Part shown: in pieces, positions 45,701 to 56,580 of the stretch
How positions within the stretch are numbered: the stretch's first letter is position 1
Layout: each line of letters begins with the position of its first letter
DNA from: Thalassia testudinum
Taxonomy: Eukaryota; Streptophyta; Magnoliopsida; Alismatales; Hydrocharitaceae
DNA: 64,000 nucleotides
Reading direction: 5' to 3'
Assembly (NCBI GenBank): GCA_037157565.1
Contig: JAZHRO010000054.1
Location: 15,855,501 to 15,919,500 of the forward strand
Notes under the pieces: model-generated
What the model was told of the DNA's origin: nothing
The model's database searches: none
Seen by the model: only the letters and a program-made list of their open reading frames with translations
Position numbers and translations under genes: made by a program

Positions 45701-47588
45701 ACCAACAAAAAATCCTTCTCACTATGAGGAGGCGGAATTAATGTAGAGCATTTACAGATGGGGTTAAGTGTATGGCTTAGTTACGCCACCACTCATCAGT
45801 GTCTTCAATGTCGATCATGTGGCTTGAGGCTTCAATATAGTCCTTCGAGCTAGTTGCAAGTTTGGCAAAGAGTAATTTTGTGACATTAGTTGCGGTCACA
45901 CTTACAATAATTGTAGGAGAGGGCTCTTCATCCTTCAAAAGATTCTTGAGGTAGTCCATCGAAGTCTCTCCATTTGGCATCATAGCAACCGAAATTTTGC
46001 CAACTAAGAAAAATAGTACAAACCAATCAAAGAGGATGATCAAACCGTTGAACCAGGCCCAAGCCGATCCAGTCTTCTCAAATAGTTTTGCTCGGTCACA
46101 CAGTAGCCCTAGCTACGTAATAGGGCCCCATGCAGTGATGCAGGGACCGGACCCCTTAATTGGTGTTGTGTTTGAGATAGCCCAAGCATTGACGCTTGGC
46201 GGCACTTCGGGCGAGATAAAGATCGACACAACAAGGAGGAAGAGGAGAATCGAGATGAATGTCTCGACAGTAGATCAACACACAATGTCATAGATAGAAG
46301 TCATGGGGGCTATGTACGCACCCTGAGGCAAGGAGGTGCTAATGACACCCTTAGAGCATGGTGAAACATGTTGGGGCCCCGAGGATGGACCCGCTTTGAT
46401 ACCGTGTAGAGATCTTTGTAACTAGGAATTCAATCATCTTAAATCTCAAAGGAAACAAATGGAGTTCATCCCTTTATATAGAGAGGGATCAATCCTACTT
46501 TCAATCCTAATCCTAAACATGAGAACAAATCAAATCCTAAACAAACTAAAACATATCTCCTACAGTTTGAAAAGAGATAAACATAGGAAGAGAATCCCCA
46601 AAAGTATAGAAAGAGATAGTTTCTATTTTTCTAAATACTATTTCCTATATTATCTCTAATAATTGACAAGCATTCTTATTAGATGAAATCATGGAGGAAT
46701 GACTCACTAATATCTTTTGTGTGGTGAATTTGTAAGGACATTATCATTTGCACTTAATTACTGGTTAAAGCCTGATGTCTACCAATGTTGATAGCTATAA
46801 TTTTTCCTCTGAAAAAGAAAAGAAAGGAAAATTCTTTTGTTCTAGTTTGCTGATTCATGATCACTAAAAAGGGCATACCGAAAGGAGATTTTTAAGCAAA
46901 TTAAGTTTGAGTTGATCCATTTCCTTGCTTGGCTAACTGACTCTGCATCTCACAAATAAAAGTGATACCAAAACCCAACCATTGTATGGGATCTATTGAA
47001 CCAAGTGGCTTGATTTATCCAAAACAATTCCTTGTTTGAAAACCTTGATGCTGATATCCTCTTGAGTTTAGATCCTCATGAAAGAGGTCTGTATGGTTGC
47101 TCCATTCCTTGTATTGTTTTGAAGTTATATGCATCAATTACTTTCTAATGTTTTTTACACCTGGTTTGCTGCTTTCACTTGTCTGCTTGAACTATCTGTT
47201 CCATATGTGAGGACAGGCTGGTGCCCGGGTTGGTTGCGCCATCAGTGCATCCAAGAAGTGTAGCCCACCATGGTGGAAGAGCTTTTTCGGTCCTCCAATG
47301 GACTTGGCCGAGAGGGAACGGTGCGAGGAGCGAGAGATGGAGGCTTGTCTTGCAGCTGCCAGGGAGCCGTGTGTTCGGTTTGCCAGGGAAAAATGCTTAC
47401 CTGTCTTCCGCGATGCAAGGATAGTTTCCAATGACTTGAAGCATAATCTAAAAGCTGTTGGATCCATTGCCAAGAATGATATTTCCTCGCCAGGTTGTGA
47501 TCAGGAACAGGAATTTACAAATTTCAGGGGAAGTGTTCTGCTGCAGGTCTCAGCAGAAACCAAAGAAGCATCCAATAAGGCATCTTAA
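39744..47588 (+). CDS. Plant protein of unknown function with CX7C cysteine repeats
   Basis: I propose two exons, 39744-39965 and 47217-47588, joined in phase 0 across a consensus CTG/GTAAGT donor and a GGACAG/GCTGG acceptor, giving 197 residues. The start is the first ATG of an acidic MEEEEE stretch. Residues 1-70 are probably disordered. The segment from residue 73 to 136 is cysteine-rich: Cys73, 81, 89, then 110, 118, 126 and 134, each exactly eight apart within two clusters. Between them is a PPWWKSFFGPP segment. The predicted second cluster is a charged helix (CEEREMEACLAAAREPC). The spacing recalls, but does not equal, the twin CX9C motif of mitochondrial intermembrane-space proteins. 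There is no signal peptide or membrane segment. I recognise no named family; the clean splice joint and continuous frame argue that it is real. Confidence 0.72.
41201..41330. repeat. Diverged direct repeat, left copy
   Basis: The sequence around GCCTCCTAGATTCATGT through TTTAGTCCC, GAGAGTTT and TTTATCTTGA is repeated in the same order at 44821-44945. The copies are old. I could not assign a transposon family. Confidence 0.6.
44821..44945. repeat. Diverged direct repeat, right copy
   Basis: Partner of 41201-41330, with ACCTCCTAGATCTATGT, TTTAGTCCCACC, GAGAGTTTGTGAG and CTACTTTATCTTGAT in matching order. The two are 3.6 kb apart, so they could be LTR remnants or unrelated insertions of one repeat. 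Confidence 0.6.
45118..46661 (-). mobile_element. TRIM-like LTR element, TSD ATTGA
   Basis: Direct repeats of 242 bp (45118-45359) and 257 bp (46405-46661) flank a 1045-bp interior. Both element sides carry ATTGA (45113-45117 and 46662-46666). In minus sense the 5' LTR is followed by CGGTATCAAAGC, close to the TGGTATCAGAGC site primed by initiator Met-tRNA, and the 3' LTR is preceded by AGTGGGAAG, a polypurine tract. Size and lack of gag/pol fit a TRIM-like non-autonomous element. The left LTR ends in canonical CA and the right LTR has mutated to TA. The repeats differ by small indels, so insertion is not recent. Confidence 0.88.
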
Positions 47589-47720
47589 GCTGCATGCAGT
47601 ACCAACGGATGTGTGCATATGGGGACAAAAGGAAGGAAATTCAGCAACTTAGCTTTTCAGGTAGTGTGTGAGAAGGTTTTAAGGGGAGTGCTTGTATTAA
47701 CGGAAATAATAAATTGACAG
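47589..47720 (+). other. Probable 3' UTR of the 39744 gene
   Basis: About 130 bp follow the stop codon. AATAATAAAT at about 47705 is a plausible polyadenylation signal. Confidence 0.4.
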
Positions 47721-50477
47721 TTCCATATTTCTGTCTCTGGAGTCTATTACATTATTTAGCAAAGGACAAAATTTAACTGTAAGTATGAGATAGAATAGGA
47801 TGATGGTATTTGCAAATAGCGGTATCTATGGGATTAAATTAGCTCTCTAACAGTAGCGAATGTTGCACAAGGTGCACGACCTAAACCATGACATCAGCAC
47901 GGGGAGCAAGCAGGGAGTGTGTGTAATTTGCAGGTGAAGTAGGGTGTGCGTGTGTCCATTTTTTTCTTTAACTAAATCCTCTCGCTTTGCAGGTCGCCCC
48001 TGGATTTTAAAAAGAGAAGGGGCTAGAAAATAGGGCTTTTTTCCTCATCCTCGGCAAGCTCCTCCTTGTGAATTTGATCAGGCCTTCGATTAGCGTTGGC
48101 TGGTTGGAGAGCTCCTTCCTCTTTGCCCTTCCTCCACCGTTCATCCTTTCGTTAACCTCTGTCGCTGATTTGGGGACTTGTTGATGGTGTTTTCCACCTT
48201 GGTCGTGCTTGACTTTGCCACAATCACCGCCTCTACCTTTAACATCCTCATAGCCAATGGGATCAACGTCGGCATCATTGCTCCGATCTCCATCAACGGT
48301 TTTTTTGCTGTTTGCCTTGCTTTCACCTCCCTGTTCTCGTGGACCTACTCTCCAACTTGGATTTACTTTTGAAGTTGTACCTATAACAATTGAGTATTTA
48401 GTCAACTCATTTCGACCACTGGTATCTCGAGTGCTTGTTAATGTAGATCATGTCGATTGTTGTAGCTCTGCAACTCTGGTGACGTATCTATTGACGTGGA
48501 GCAATTCATTGTTGCTGGAATGATGACACCTTATAAGGGCACCTTTTTTTACCCTTTAGTTTAGTTTTGATTTTCTTCTTATTTTGTATTGCTCTGCTTC
48601 ATAATACCCTTGCTCTTTGGAATGGGGAGTATCAGTTCCTTTCTCTTTCAAGTAAGCATTTTGATTTTCCTTTGAATGGGATGATGTCATATTTTCGGTA
48701 AATAAATATATAATTTTATACGTAATATTATATATACCTGTCACATCCTTTACCTTTCCTTGATGTGTCATCCATCCTTTTACCTCACAGGACAAAATAC
48801 CGAAGCTTTGACATTTGGAATTTTTCAGGTTCTCGATATTTCGTCCATTCTATAGTTCCCACAAATATTAAAGTGCTTTATTACGATGGAAGTGTCATGA
48901 TCACGCGGGAGAATGAACATGGATAGGGTCAAGTGGCTACGGCTTTAATGCCTCGTCTCAGCCAAATATTTTAATTGGGATAACCGTCTCAAAATATTTT
49001 AATGGGATAGTTTGCTTGAAGCGAATCTATTCTTAACAATCTACGCCAGTGACCAAATTAGGCTGCAGGGGAAAAAGAACGGTCGAAGAAATTAGAGACA
49101 GAGCGAGTTCATTTTTCAATGGCCAAAGTTGCCTTCTTCCTCTCATGTCTCGAGCTTTGTTACGAGGTCATTACCTTCACGTACGTGATGTTGGGAGTGT
49201 AGCATGCGGAACGTACGGTACCTTCTTAACCATCAGAAATGTACATCTTGTAATTTATTTTACAACATGAATTGTGAAAAAAACACGTGGCTGATTACAT
49301 TCTGAAAATTACGGATTTAGTGGATTTTATGCCACCGTTTGCCCCTCAAAAATCAAATGTTACAGGTTGGATAATTTTTAAAATAATATCAATGATTTTT
49401 AATTTTGAATCAAATATTATTGAAGATTTTTACCTTTAAATCAAATTTTATCAATTAATTTTGAAATATTACTTGTAATTTTTGATCTTTTATCAAATTT
49501 ATCGATGATTTTTGAAAAATCATGGATAAATTTGTGATCTTTGACATGCGGTGGGTTTTATTTCATGTCTTATAAGAGACACATGATATTTTATGCGATA
49601 ATAATAAATATCATGAATGTATTTTATGGGTGAATCTCATCCAAATATATTTTTAAGTACATGTGAGAGATGTATGATGTGGTCTTCACTTCTACATTAT
49701 ATTTTAAGTTGTAAAACAAATTTCGATAACATTCTTTTAAGCATGTTGTGTTAAATCCAAATTAAAAATTGAAAAATATTCTCTCAGAGAAAAAGAGAGA
49801 AATATTTTTATCAATTAAAAACCTTAAGTCAAAGCCTACGTCCCCCTTACAAATAAAAAGGGTACAAGATTTGTCGTCAGAAAAGGGTTATGTGAATGGA
49901 ATCAAAGGCAAAAATAAGTTACTTGGATTTCAACTTGGATTACCTAATGCTCTTCACATTTCACAATATGGATGTTACTCTTTCCCACCTTCGAAGTAAA
50001 GATATTCCAAAAGCAAAAGCACAGCTCGTCATTCGTAGCGAAGGATCTTTTCCCGTTTGCGAGGATCATGGAGTAACCTCGTAACCCTAAGAATCTGTCT
50101 TTGCTTCAAGCTGCCTCCCATGTTGGCGTGCTAACATTTGTATAACAATGATTAACAAGAGGGCTTACGTGGTGTAAGGGACAAAAATGGCTCGGATCTA
50201 CTTCCAATTGCCCTATGTGGGTAATCGGATCTGATGTTGGTCACACGGATCCTCGGAGCTGGTGCGTAAATCTCTTTGGATAGGGATCTAGTTATAATTT
50301 TAATGAAAAAATTGGATTCGAATCTCGATATTCGCCGCAGTTTCATTCTGTCTAAACCCGAGCCCTTCCAGAGAGAACGATGTTTGTCGAATCCCATTCT
50401 TTTCATTACACAGGCAAATATTTTTCAAAAGATAGGCCTATCCGTAGTTTAATCTACATCTATTATCATCTCAAGGA
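47721..50477. other. Intergenic, mostly AT-rich
   Basis: No recognised gene. A 132-codon minus-strand frame at 48007-48405 is hydrophilic and matches nothing I know; its location in a small GC-richer patch is the only point in its favour. A short direct repeat (AAATATTTTAAT) sits at 48965-49005, and 49370-49540 is highly AT-rich. Confidence 0.5.
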
Positions 50478-51186
50478 ATTTTTATGGATCTCATCGGAAT
50501 CTTTTAAAATTACTTTAATATCATTTATTTGTTATATTATTAATTATATCATTAAAAATATTACATTATTTTTATATTTATCATTTCATTAGTCATGATC
50601 ATTAAATTTAACGATCTTAAATTAAAATATAATAAAATATTATTTTTTAATCTTTATATTTTTTTTTTCAACTCTTCCTCCTACCTCAACTTAAAGTTAT
50701 CATCAACCACCTCCAATGACTCTCTTCTCCCTCTTCGTGCTTTTCCTGCTCCCCATCGCAACCTTCTCCGCAGGCACCTCCTATGGGAGGTCCCTCTACC
50801 CTTGCATCGGCATCTTCCACCCCAACCTCATCCTCTTAGGGTTATAGGGTGACAACCAGAGGCAGCGGTGGGATCGACATCATTGACGTTGTGGATGGCA
50901 AGGTTGTCGGAGAAAAGAGGCAGAGGAGATGGTCGAAGGTTAGGGAGAAGAGGATTGAAAATAAAAAGGTAAATAAATTTTAAAAACTAAAAAATAAATT
51001 TAAAAGATTAAAAAATAAAATTTTATTATATTTCAATATAAAATTATTAAATTTAATGACTATAACTATTAAACTATCAAATATGAAAATAACGTAACCT
51101 TTTCAATGTCATAATCAATAATATAGTTTTAGGAATGATATTTAAATAATTTATAAATTTTTTAATGATATTTACATAAAAATATA
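50478..51186. mobile_element. Foldback/MULE-type element with long TIRs
   Basis: Inverted repeats of almost 190 bp (about 50478-50665 and 50995-51186) align end to end, for example CATTAAATTTAA and TTATTTTTTAATCTTT in both arms. The interior, 50690-50950, is GC-richer than the arms and contains an ATG frame at 50717 that opens with a hydrophobic signal-peptide-like MTLFSLFVLFLLPIATFSAG before a stop. This fits a Pack-MULE-like element carrying a gene fragment. I could not define a TSD because the ends are A/T-rich. Confidence 0.7.
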
Positions 51187-52569
51187 AGAAAAAAAAAAAC
51201 CTACATCCATTTTCAAGAATTAGTTGGGGATCCAGTAGTTTTGGATGTTTAGAGAAAGAAAAAACAGTTGCATGAGTTTAAAAATTTTCATCCCTTGCAT
51301 GTAATAATGATGCTAAAAATGGTAACACATGACTTCGATAACATCAAAATCGACGGCAGTTGATTCTCGAGGTGGTTTCCTATTTTCTGAAGTTTTATGT
51401 GACAAGGGATTCCCGTCACGTGACCAAGAATCGGTGAGTTATAGGTATGTTTTTGGTAAAGGATGCTTGTGTCATGGTGTTGGTGCTCTGAATGTAGGTG
51501 TTGCTTTTTTTTTTTTTTGTCGTCATTGACGTCATATTTTCTTAGATCATGGTGTTAGGTTGTCCATTTGATGCACAACACAAAAAGTCAAGTTGAACAA
51601 GAGATTATCCCTCGCTCTCTTATGGTGATTCCCTTCATCTCCTCTCCTTGCGACCACCGCCACCTCCATCGCGTCCCCTTCCACCCCCATGTCATGCGCA
51701 AGTGCAACTGCAAGCGCTCCTCCTAAAAGCTTTACAAGGTTGGTGGGTTCCTTTCCCCCTCGCAACCCTCTTTTCCTCTGTGACATCAGGTTGTCGTCAT
51801 CGATTATTCTGTGTTTGTTGAGTCTTCTCGTATACAAACATGTGAGGTATTCGTCTTAATGCTTGCGATTGTTTTGGGTTGTTAAGAAATGACCACTAGA
51901 TGCTTGTGTTTTGCCACCATTATGGTGTCGATGTTCGGTTGATAATGTTTTAGGTTGTTGGGTCATGCATGCGCCTCTCAAATGCTTGATTACATTGATG
52001 CTTGCAAGTAATTGGTGTCTTTGTATCTTTTTGAAGGATGAGGAGTAGAGACGCTCTACATGGAGATGGACCCGTTTGGGCAAGATAGTTGGAAGCTAGA
52101 GTATGTGGTCGACCTCATCAAAAGTGGGTTAGTTGGGGTGATTATACAGCCAAATCCACACAACTGTTGGGACTTCGTAATCCAAGAGCTGCTTATTTAA
52201 TCTTTGTGTTGAATCATCCAATGTTTGGGGGACTTTGTAGTTTCTTTATGTTTGAAATTTATCGTCTCTTTCTGGCCCATTGTGTGTGCTTCATAAGTAT
52301 TGCTTTTAATGATCGAATTTGAGTAATGAGAATTTAATTGTGCTTGTTTTTGTTATGCATTATACAAATCATATTCTCAAAAGTGCACGTACTCCTTCCA
52401 TTAATCATCTCAAATGTACATTATTTAGTAGTTCATTATGTTACATCTATTTGACGAACTCCATGTTTAAACTCTAGAGCCTTACTTTGTGGCTATTGAT
52501 AATGTGATAATATGTGTAATCCTGCCTCTGCGTGATCATTGCTTTGTAGTTGCCTTTGTCACGAGTTGT
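51187..52569. other. Intergenic, no gene recognised
   Basis: Short frames on both strands (for example minus 51547-51837) show no family signature. A poly-T run is at 51507-51519. Confidence 0.45.
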
Positions 52570-53220
52570 GTTGTAATTTATGCCTCGCCTTCATCAACTT
52601 GAGTGCTATCAAGTGTGTAGCCCACGTAGAGAATGCCATGCATCATTGCACCTTCGCACCCAAGTAGAGAGCCCCCACAAACATAACATTCACCCTGCCA
52701 TGCAACACCCACGACATCCAATCCTAACCACGCTCCCCTCTCGCATGCGCCACAGTACCCACGCAGAGAACCCCCATGAACATAGCACCCTCACCCAAAC
52801 TCCAGAAACACTTGCTTAGCACACACTTGCACCAGGACGCACACGAAACCTCACCTTCATGGGTCCCCACCTCTGTGGTAGTAGGTTAGCCCACTTACAT
52901 GCAACCCCTTTTGCCCCACAGTGCACTCCAACACCCGCACACAACACTTGCACGAGCGGAAAAGGACCCAGCACGTACCCCCTCCAGCACACATACTCAT
53001 TACACCCATACGAGGTCGCACAAACACCTCGCACCTCCACCTTTTCCAACACTCTTGAAGTAGCACACACTTACCTCAGCACACACGGTAAGCACCTAAG
53101 ACTCACCTTGCACATGCATACTTGCTGGGGCAGACCACCCACAACTACCCAACACCTTCGCAATCGACACTTACCCCCAACACACAGCACACACATGAAC
53201 ATCTGGATTGCAGGAAAATA
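52570..53220. repeat. C/A-rich low-complexity tract
   Basis: About 650 bp are dominated by CACAC, ACCCAC and similar words with strong strand asymmetry. The open frames it creates are composition artefacts. Confidence 0.65.
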
Positions 53221-53779
53221 AACTCTCAGATTAAAGGATGATTACTTATAGTTGCTGGTGACCGTACACTTTTACATATTCCTCTACTTATATATACTAC
53301 TGTTGTATAATGATTCTTACACGTGAAATTTTGTGTAAGACTCGCAACTTTTATGATAGCGACTATATCAACCTTGTAGAAGCTTCACTGTAGTTTCTTG
53401 ACAATTACCGACATCTCGTTTCCTTCCACGTTTTCGTTCCATTTTTCTTTTTCAAAAAATATTTCATTTGGGGATTAGAGTCTTGCTGCGCTCATCCCAA
53501 GCGGAGGACTATATAGACCACAAATTCATACTTTCAAATTAGTTGAGATTTAAATTAGAGATTTTTTTTTTCATTAAAGTTAGATGAGTTTATTTACCAA
53601 CTGAACTATCTATTAAGCTCTAGAGTCTTATTCCGAATGAAATCAATTAGAAAATTAAGCGCTAATTGATTATGCGTTCTGTAGATTGTAACTGCAAAAA
53701 GTCCAACTACAGGCTGTTTTTCCAAGAAAAAAGTTTGAAGTAGGTTGTATATTTATGGACAAGAGTACAAAAGTGTTAA

Positions 53780-54050
53780 AAACAACTCAAAATAAGTTGA
53801 ATCATTGTAAAAGTAAATTATATTGGTGATATTTTTTATATTTCTTATCGGTATATTTTGATTTAAAGTTAAAAATTATTTATATATTTTAGTTTGTAAA
53901 AATAAATCATCGATGATATTTTTATATTATGTTGATGTAATTTAAAAAATCACCAATGTATTTTAGTTCATAATCGAAACTCACTTGTATATTTTGATTT
54001 AAAATGAAAAATTACTAATATATTTTGATTCATAATTAGTGGTGACTTTT
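53780..54050. repeat. Degenerate TATATTTTGATTT repeats
   Basis: TATATTTTGATT-like units recur roughly every 40-50 bp (about 53850, 53885, 53955, 53990 and 54020), each followed by an AAAAATTA-type segment. Confidence 0.55.
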
Positions 54051-54324
54051 TAAATGACGGTAGATTTCATCACATAATAATATTTGCATTATTTTTCACA
54101 TTCTTGTTTGAATTCCTTTATATTTTTTATATTTATTATAAAATCTTTAAATTTTACCCTTGAAAATATCCAAAAATTAATTCCATATAATAGTACAACT
54201 CAGAAATCAAATGTGATGTATTTTTCCAGCCAAATTAAGCTAGCTAAAGTTTCTGTTGTATTTAGTGAATACTTTACTACAAGAGTGGTTAGAGCTTATA
54301 GGGAAAAGAGAGATGCGGTCGCTA

Positions 54325-56257
54325 GGGACTAGTTTATGGAGCAGGATAACCCTTGTTTTTAGGGGTTATCCTGTGTTTATGGTAGGGATAACTCAACCTT
54401 TATTTACCTTACTAACTTATGTTACCTCAACTTATGTTGAGACAAGTGTTAGGATAATCTGCAAGTTAACCTTCATTTTATCTCTCCTCCCTTGTGTTCT
54501 GTCACATGTGACTTTTCTCAATATATCCCTCCGTTCCAATATTAAAAAAAGCAACAACTAATTTACCTATCATCTCAAGGGCAAACATGTCTTTTCCAAC
54601 TTTGTCTTTCATTCTAACTCTCATATTCGAGTAAACACCATATTTTCACATCACAACTTAACCTTGTTGGTGATAAAGTACCACGATAATTGATTTTGAT
54701 GATAACAAAACATGTTATATTTAACATTGTATTTGGAGATCAATAATTTAGGGTTAGGGATGGATGAAGCTTGATGAAAGCTCAAGCTCAAGCTTTATGA
54801 AAGGATGGAGGAGAAAAATCATCAAGGAGATGAAGATTAGCTTTATTTCTTTGTTGTTTTATTCTAGAACTTTCCTATCTTTACTCTTTTATTTTAATTT
54901 GCAAGACCTAGCTCCTGTTAGTTTTTTAGACGTCCTACTTTAAGTTTAAACATCTAAGTTTGTCTTTTCAAACATCTTACCTAATCTCTTAGACGTCTAG
55001 AATCATTTCTAGAACCTATGCTCTTTGTTCTCCAATTTGAGATGTTTACTATGAGTTTAAGATGTTTGTCATTTTCTTTAGATGTCAAGTATATCCAAAC
55101 GTTTCCTTAGTCATTTATCACCATCTTAACCTACTCTTCTTTAGATTATCAACGGTCAAAATTTTCCTCGTATTTTAGACATCTGGTTTCTTTTTAAGAC
55201 ATTTGGAAATGACCAACGGTCACTTCTTATCCAACGTTTAATTTGATCACAATTGATACTCATTAAATTTGAAACGTTGTAGGCCTTCAAACAACTATGC
55301 CTTTCTTTACACATCTACTTTGTCATCTTAAGACATCTACATCTTTGATTCAGACGTTCTTATACTCAATATTGAAAAATCTAGTAACAACTACTTTGAC
55401 ACTGGAGCCTTTTCAAACGTTCTATTTTTAACTCAATTGTCTAAAATAGTCCATTTAGACGTTTGTCTAAATTTTTCTGGTCCAATCCAACTTTAAGTAA
55501 ATGATATGTAGCCGTTCTACCCTTATTTATTATATTCCAATTCAAATTCCAAATACTTCTAAGGCTTAAACCTGACCTCTTACACCTATAAATACTCACC
55601 AGGGGTTGCCTTAAGCCTACACACGAAGCATAGAAACATTCTAGTGCAAAATTCTTCCAATTCTCCTATTCTAAGCTTTCTAGTTCTATTATGCTCTATT
55701 GTGCTCTATTATTCTTAGCAAGTTCTTGAGAGCAATTCCACTCCCACTTTGATTCTCTGCATCTCATTGGTTTGAAAAGGGAATATTTTAGCCTCCTTTG
55801 TTTTTTATATTATTAAAGGCTCTTAGGATTATTTACATTATATTATTTTTATTAGTTTGTTTGAATACTTGAGTTGTGAGTTTCCCATTTCCTCTTAGTA
55901 AATGGTCTAAACTTTCCTTGGGGGTTGTCCAAGAGAGGGAAATTGTATTTTGAGGATCATCACCCTCGGATTAGTGGTGTGACTTAGTGATTACCATTTG
56001 ATTTGGGGGTAAAATTCAAAAATGGAAGATCTAGGTAGATGTTTTTCTCGCAATGGTTTTCTCTGTAAATTTTTATATCAATTTTGTGTGATTGTTTAGA
56101 TAGATTTATTTAAATTCTTGTTGCACAATTCAACTCCTTGCTTGTTCCTCTAACAAACCTTCATTCATAACCTTTATTCAGTAAACACAAACGAATGTTA
56201 TCCCATATTGCAAAGAAGCTAACCCGGCTTAGCTAACCCTTACCATAAACTAGCCCC
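54325..56257. mobile_element. Possible TIR transposon hosting a solo LTR
   Basis: GGGACTAGTTTATGG at 54325-54339 and CCATAAACTAGCCCC at 56243-56257 are inverted with one mismatch. Without the solo LTR at 54665-56155 the unit would be about 440 bp, a MITE-like size. Near the left end CAGGATAACC/GGTTATCCTG forms a perfect hairpin. No convincing TSD was found. Confidence 0.45.
54665..56155 (+). mobile_element. Solo SIRE/Maximus-like Ty1/copia LTR, TSD AACCT
   Basis: This 1491-bp LTR runs from TGTTGGTGATAAAGTACC to CTCTAACA. It is flanked by perfect AACCT duplications (54660-54664 and 56156-56160). The opening and the following ATTGATTTTGATGATAAC are typical of SIRE/Maximus-like copia LTRs. Between 54925 and 55470 it has many AGACGTCT, AGATGT and AGACAT words. 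No internal region is present. Confidence 0.85.
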
Positions 56258-56429
56258 AAGGGATTTGCACAGTGGTAAAGTCCTCCATTATCTCCATTGA
56301 CATTTAAGAGCTAATTTACTTGATTACTTAACTTCCATTTGATAGTCTACTTAGTTTCCTAAGTGAGAACTTGGGTTTTGCCTATCAAAACTTGTGTTAT
56401 GTTAACACTAGTTGGGAAGGGTTTTGTAT

Positions 56430-56580
56430 ATCTTCTGAGATATTTTTGATACCAATTTTAGGTAAACAAAAACGAATGTTAACCGGTACTTACTAAATAA
56501 ATTGAAACATGAATGTTAACTTAAGAGTCACTCCTCAAAACTTGCGTTTGTAATCCTCCAAGTAAACTACCCTGTGAGGT
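56430..56580. repeat. GTTAAC-type repeat shared with the chromovirus LTR
   Basis: Blocks such as TACCAATT, GGTAAACA, GTTAAC and TCCTCCAAGTAAACTA appear here in the same order as at 36130-36255 inside the chromovirus 3' LTR (CAAGTAAACA, GTGTTAACACC, CCTCCAAGTAAACTA). Confidence 0.5.

Larger units (their letters stand above)
39966..47216 (+). other. 7.25-kb intron holding transposon remnants
   Basis: The intron is large for its small gene. It contains poly-T (40431-40448 and 43951-43968), a pair of diverged direct repeats, a run of TAGCAC/GTGCTA-type motifs (42780-42960), a CTAAGTGGGGTTGGCTAC segment like the 3' ends of plant RTE-type retroposons (43858-43880), and the TRIM-like element at 45118-46661. 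No other gene is recognised. Confidence 0.65.

Noticed and set aside
45777..46043. 88-codon frame inside the TRIM-like element
   Set aside because: No gag or enzyme motif; a frame of this length is expected by chance in about 1 kb.
52859..53221. 120-codon His/Thr/Pro-rich frame
   Set aside because: Produced by the C/A-rich low-complexity tract; other frames there are equally open.
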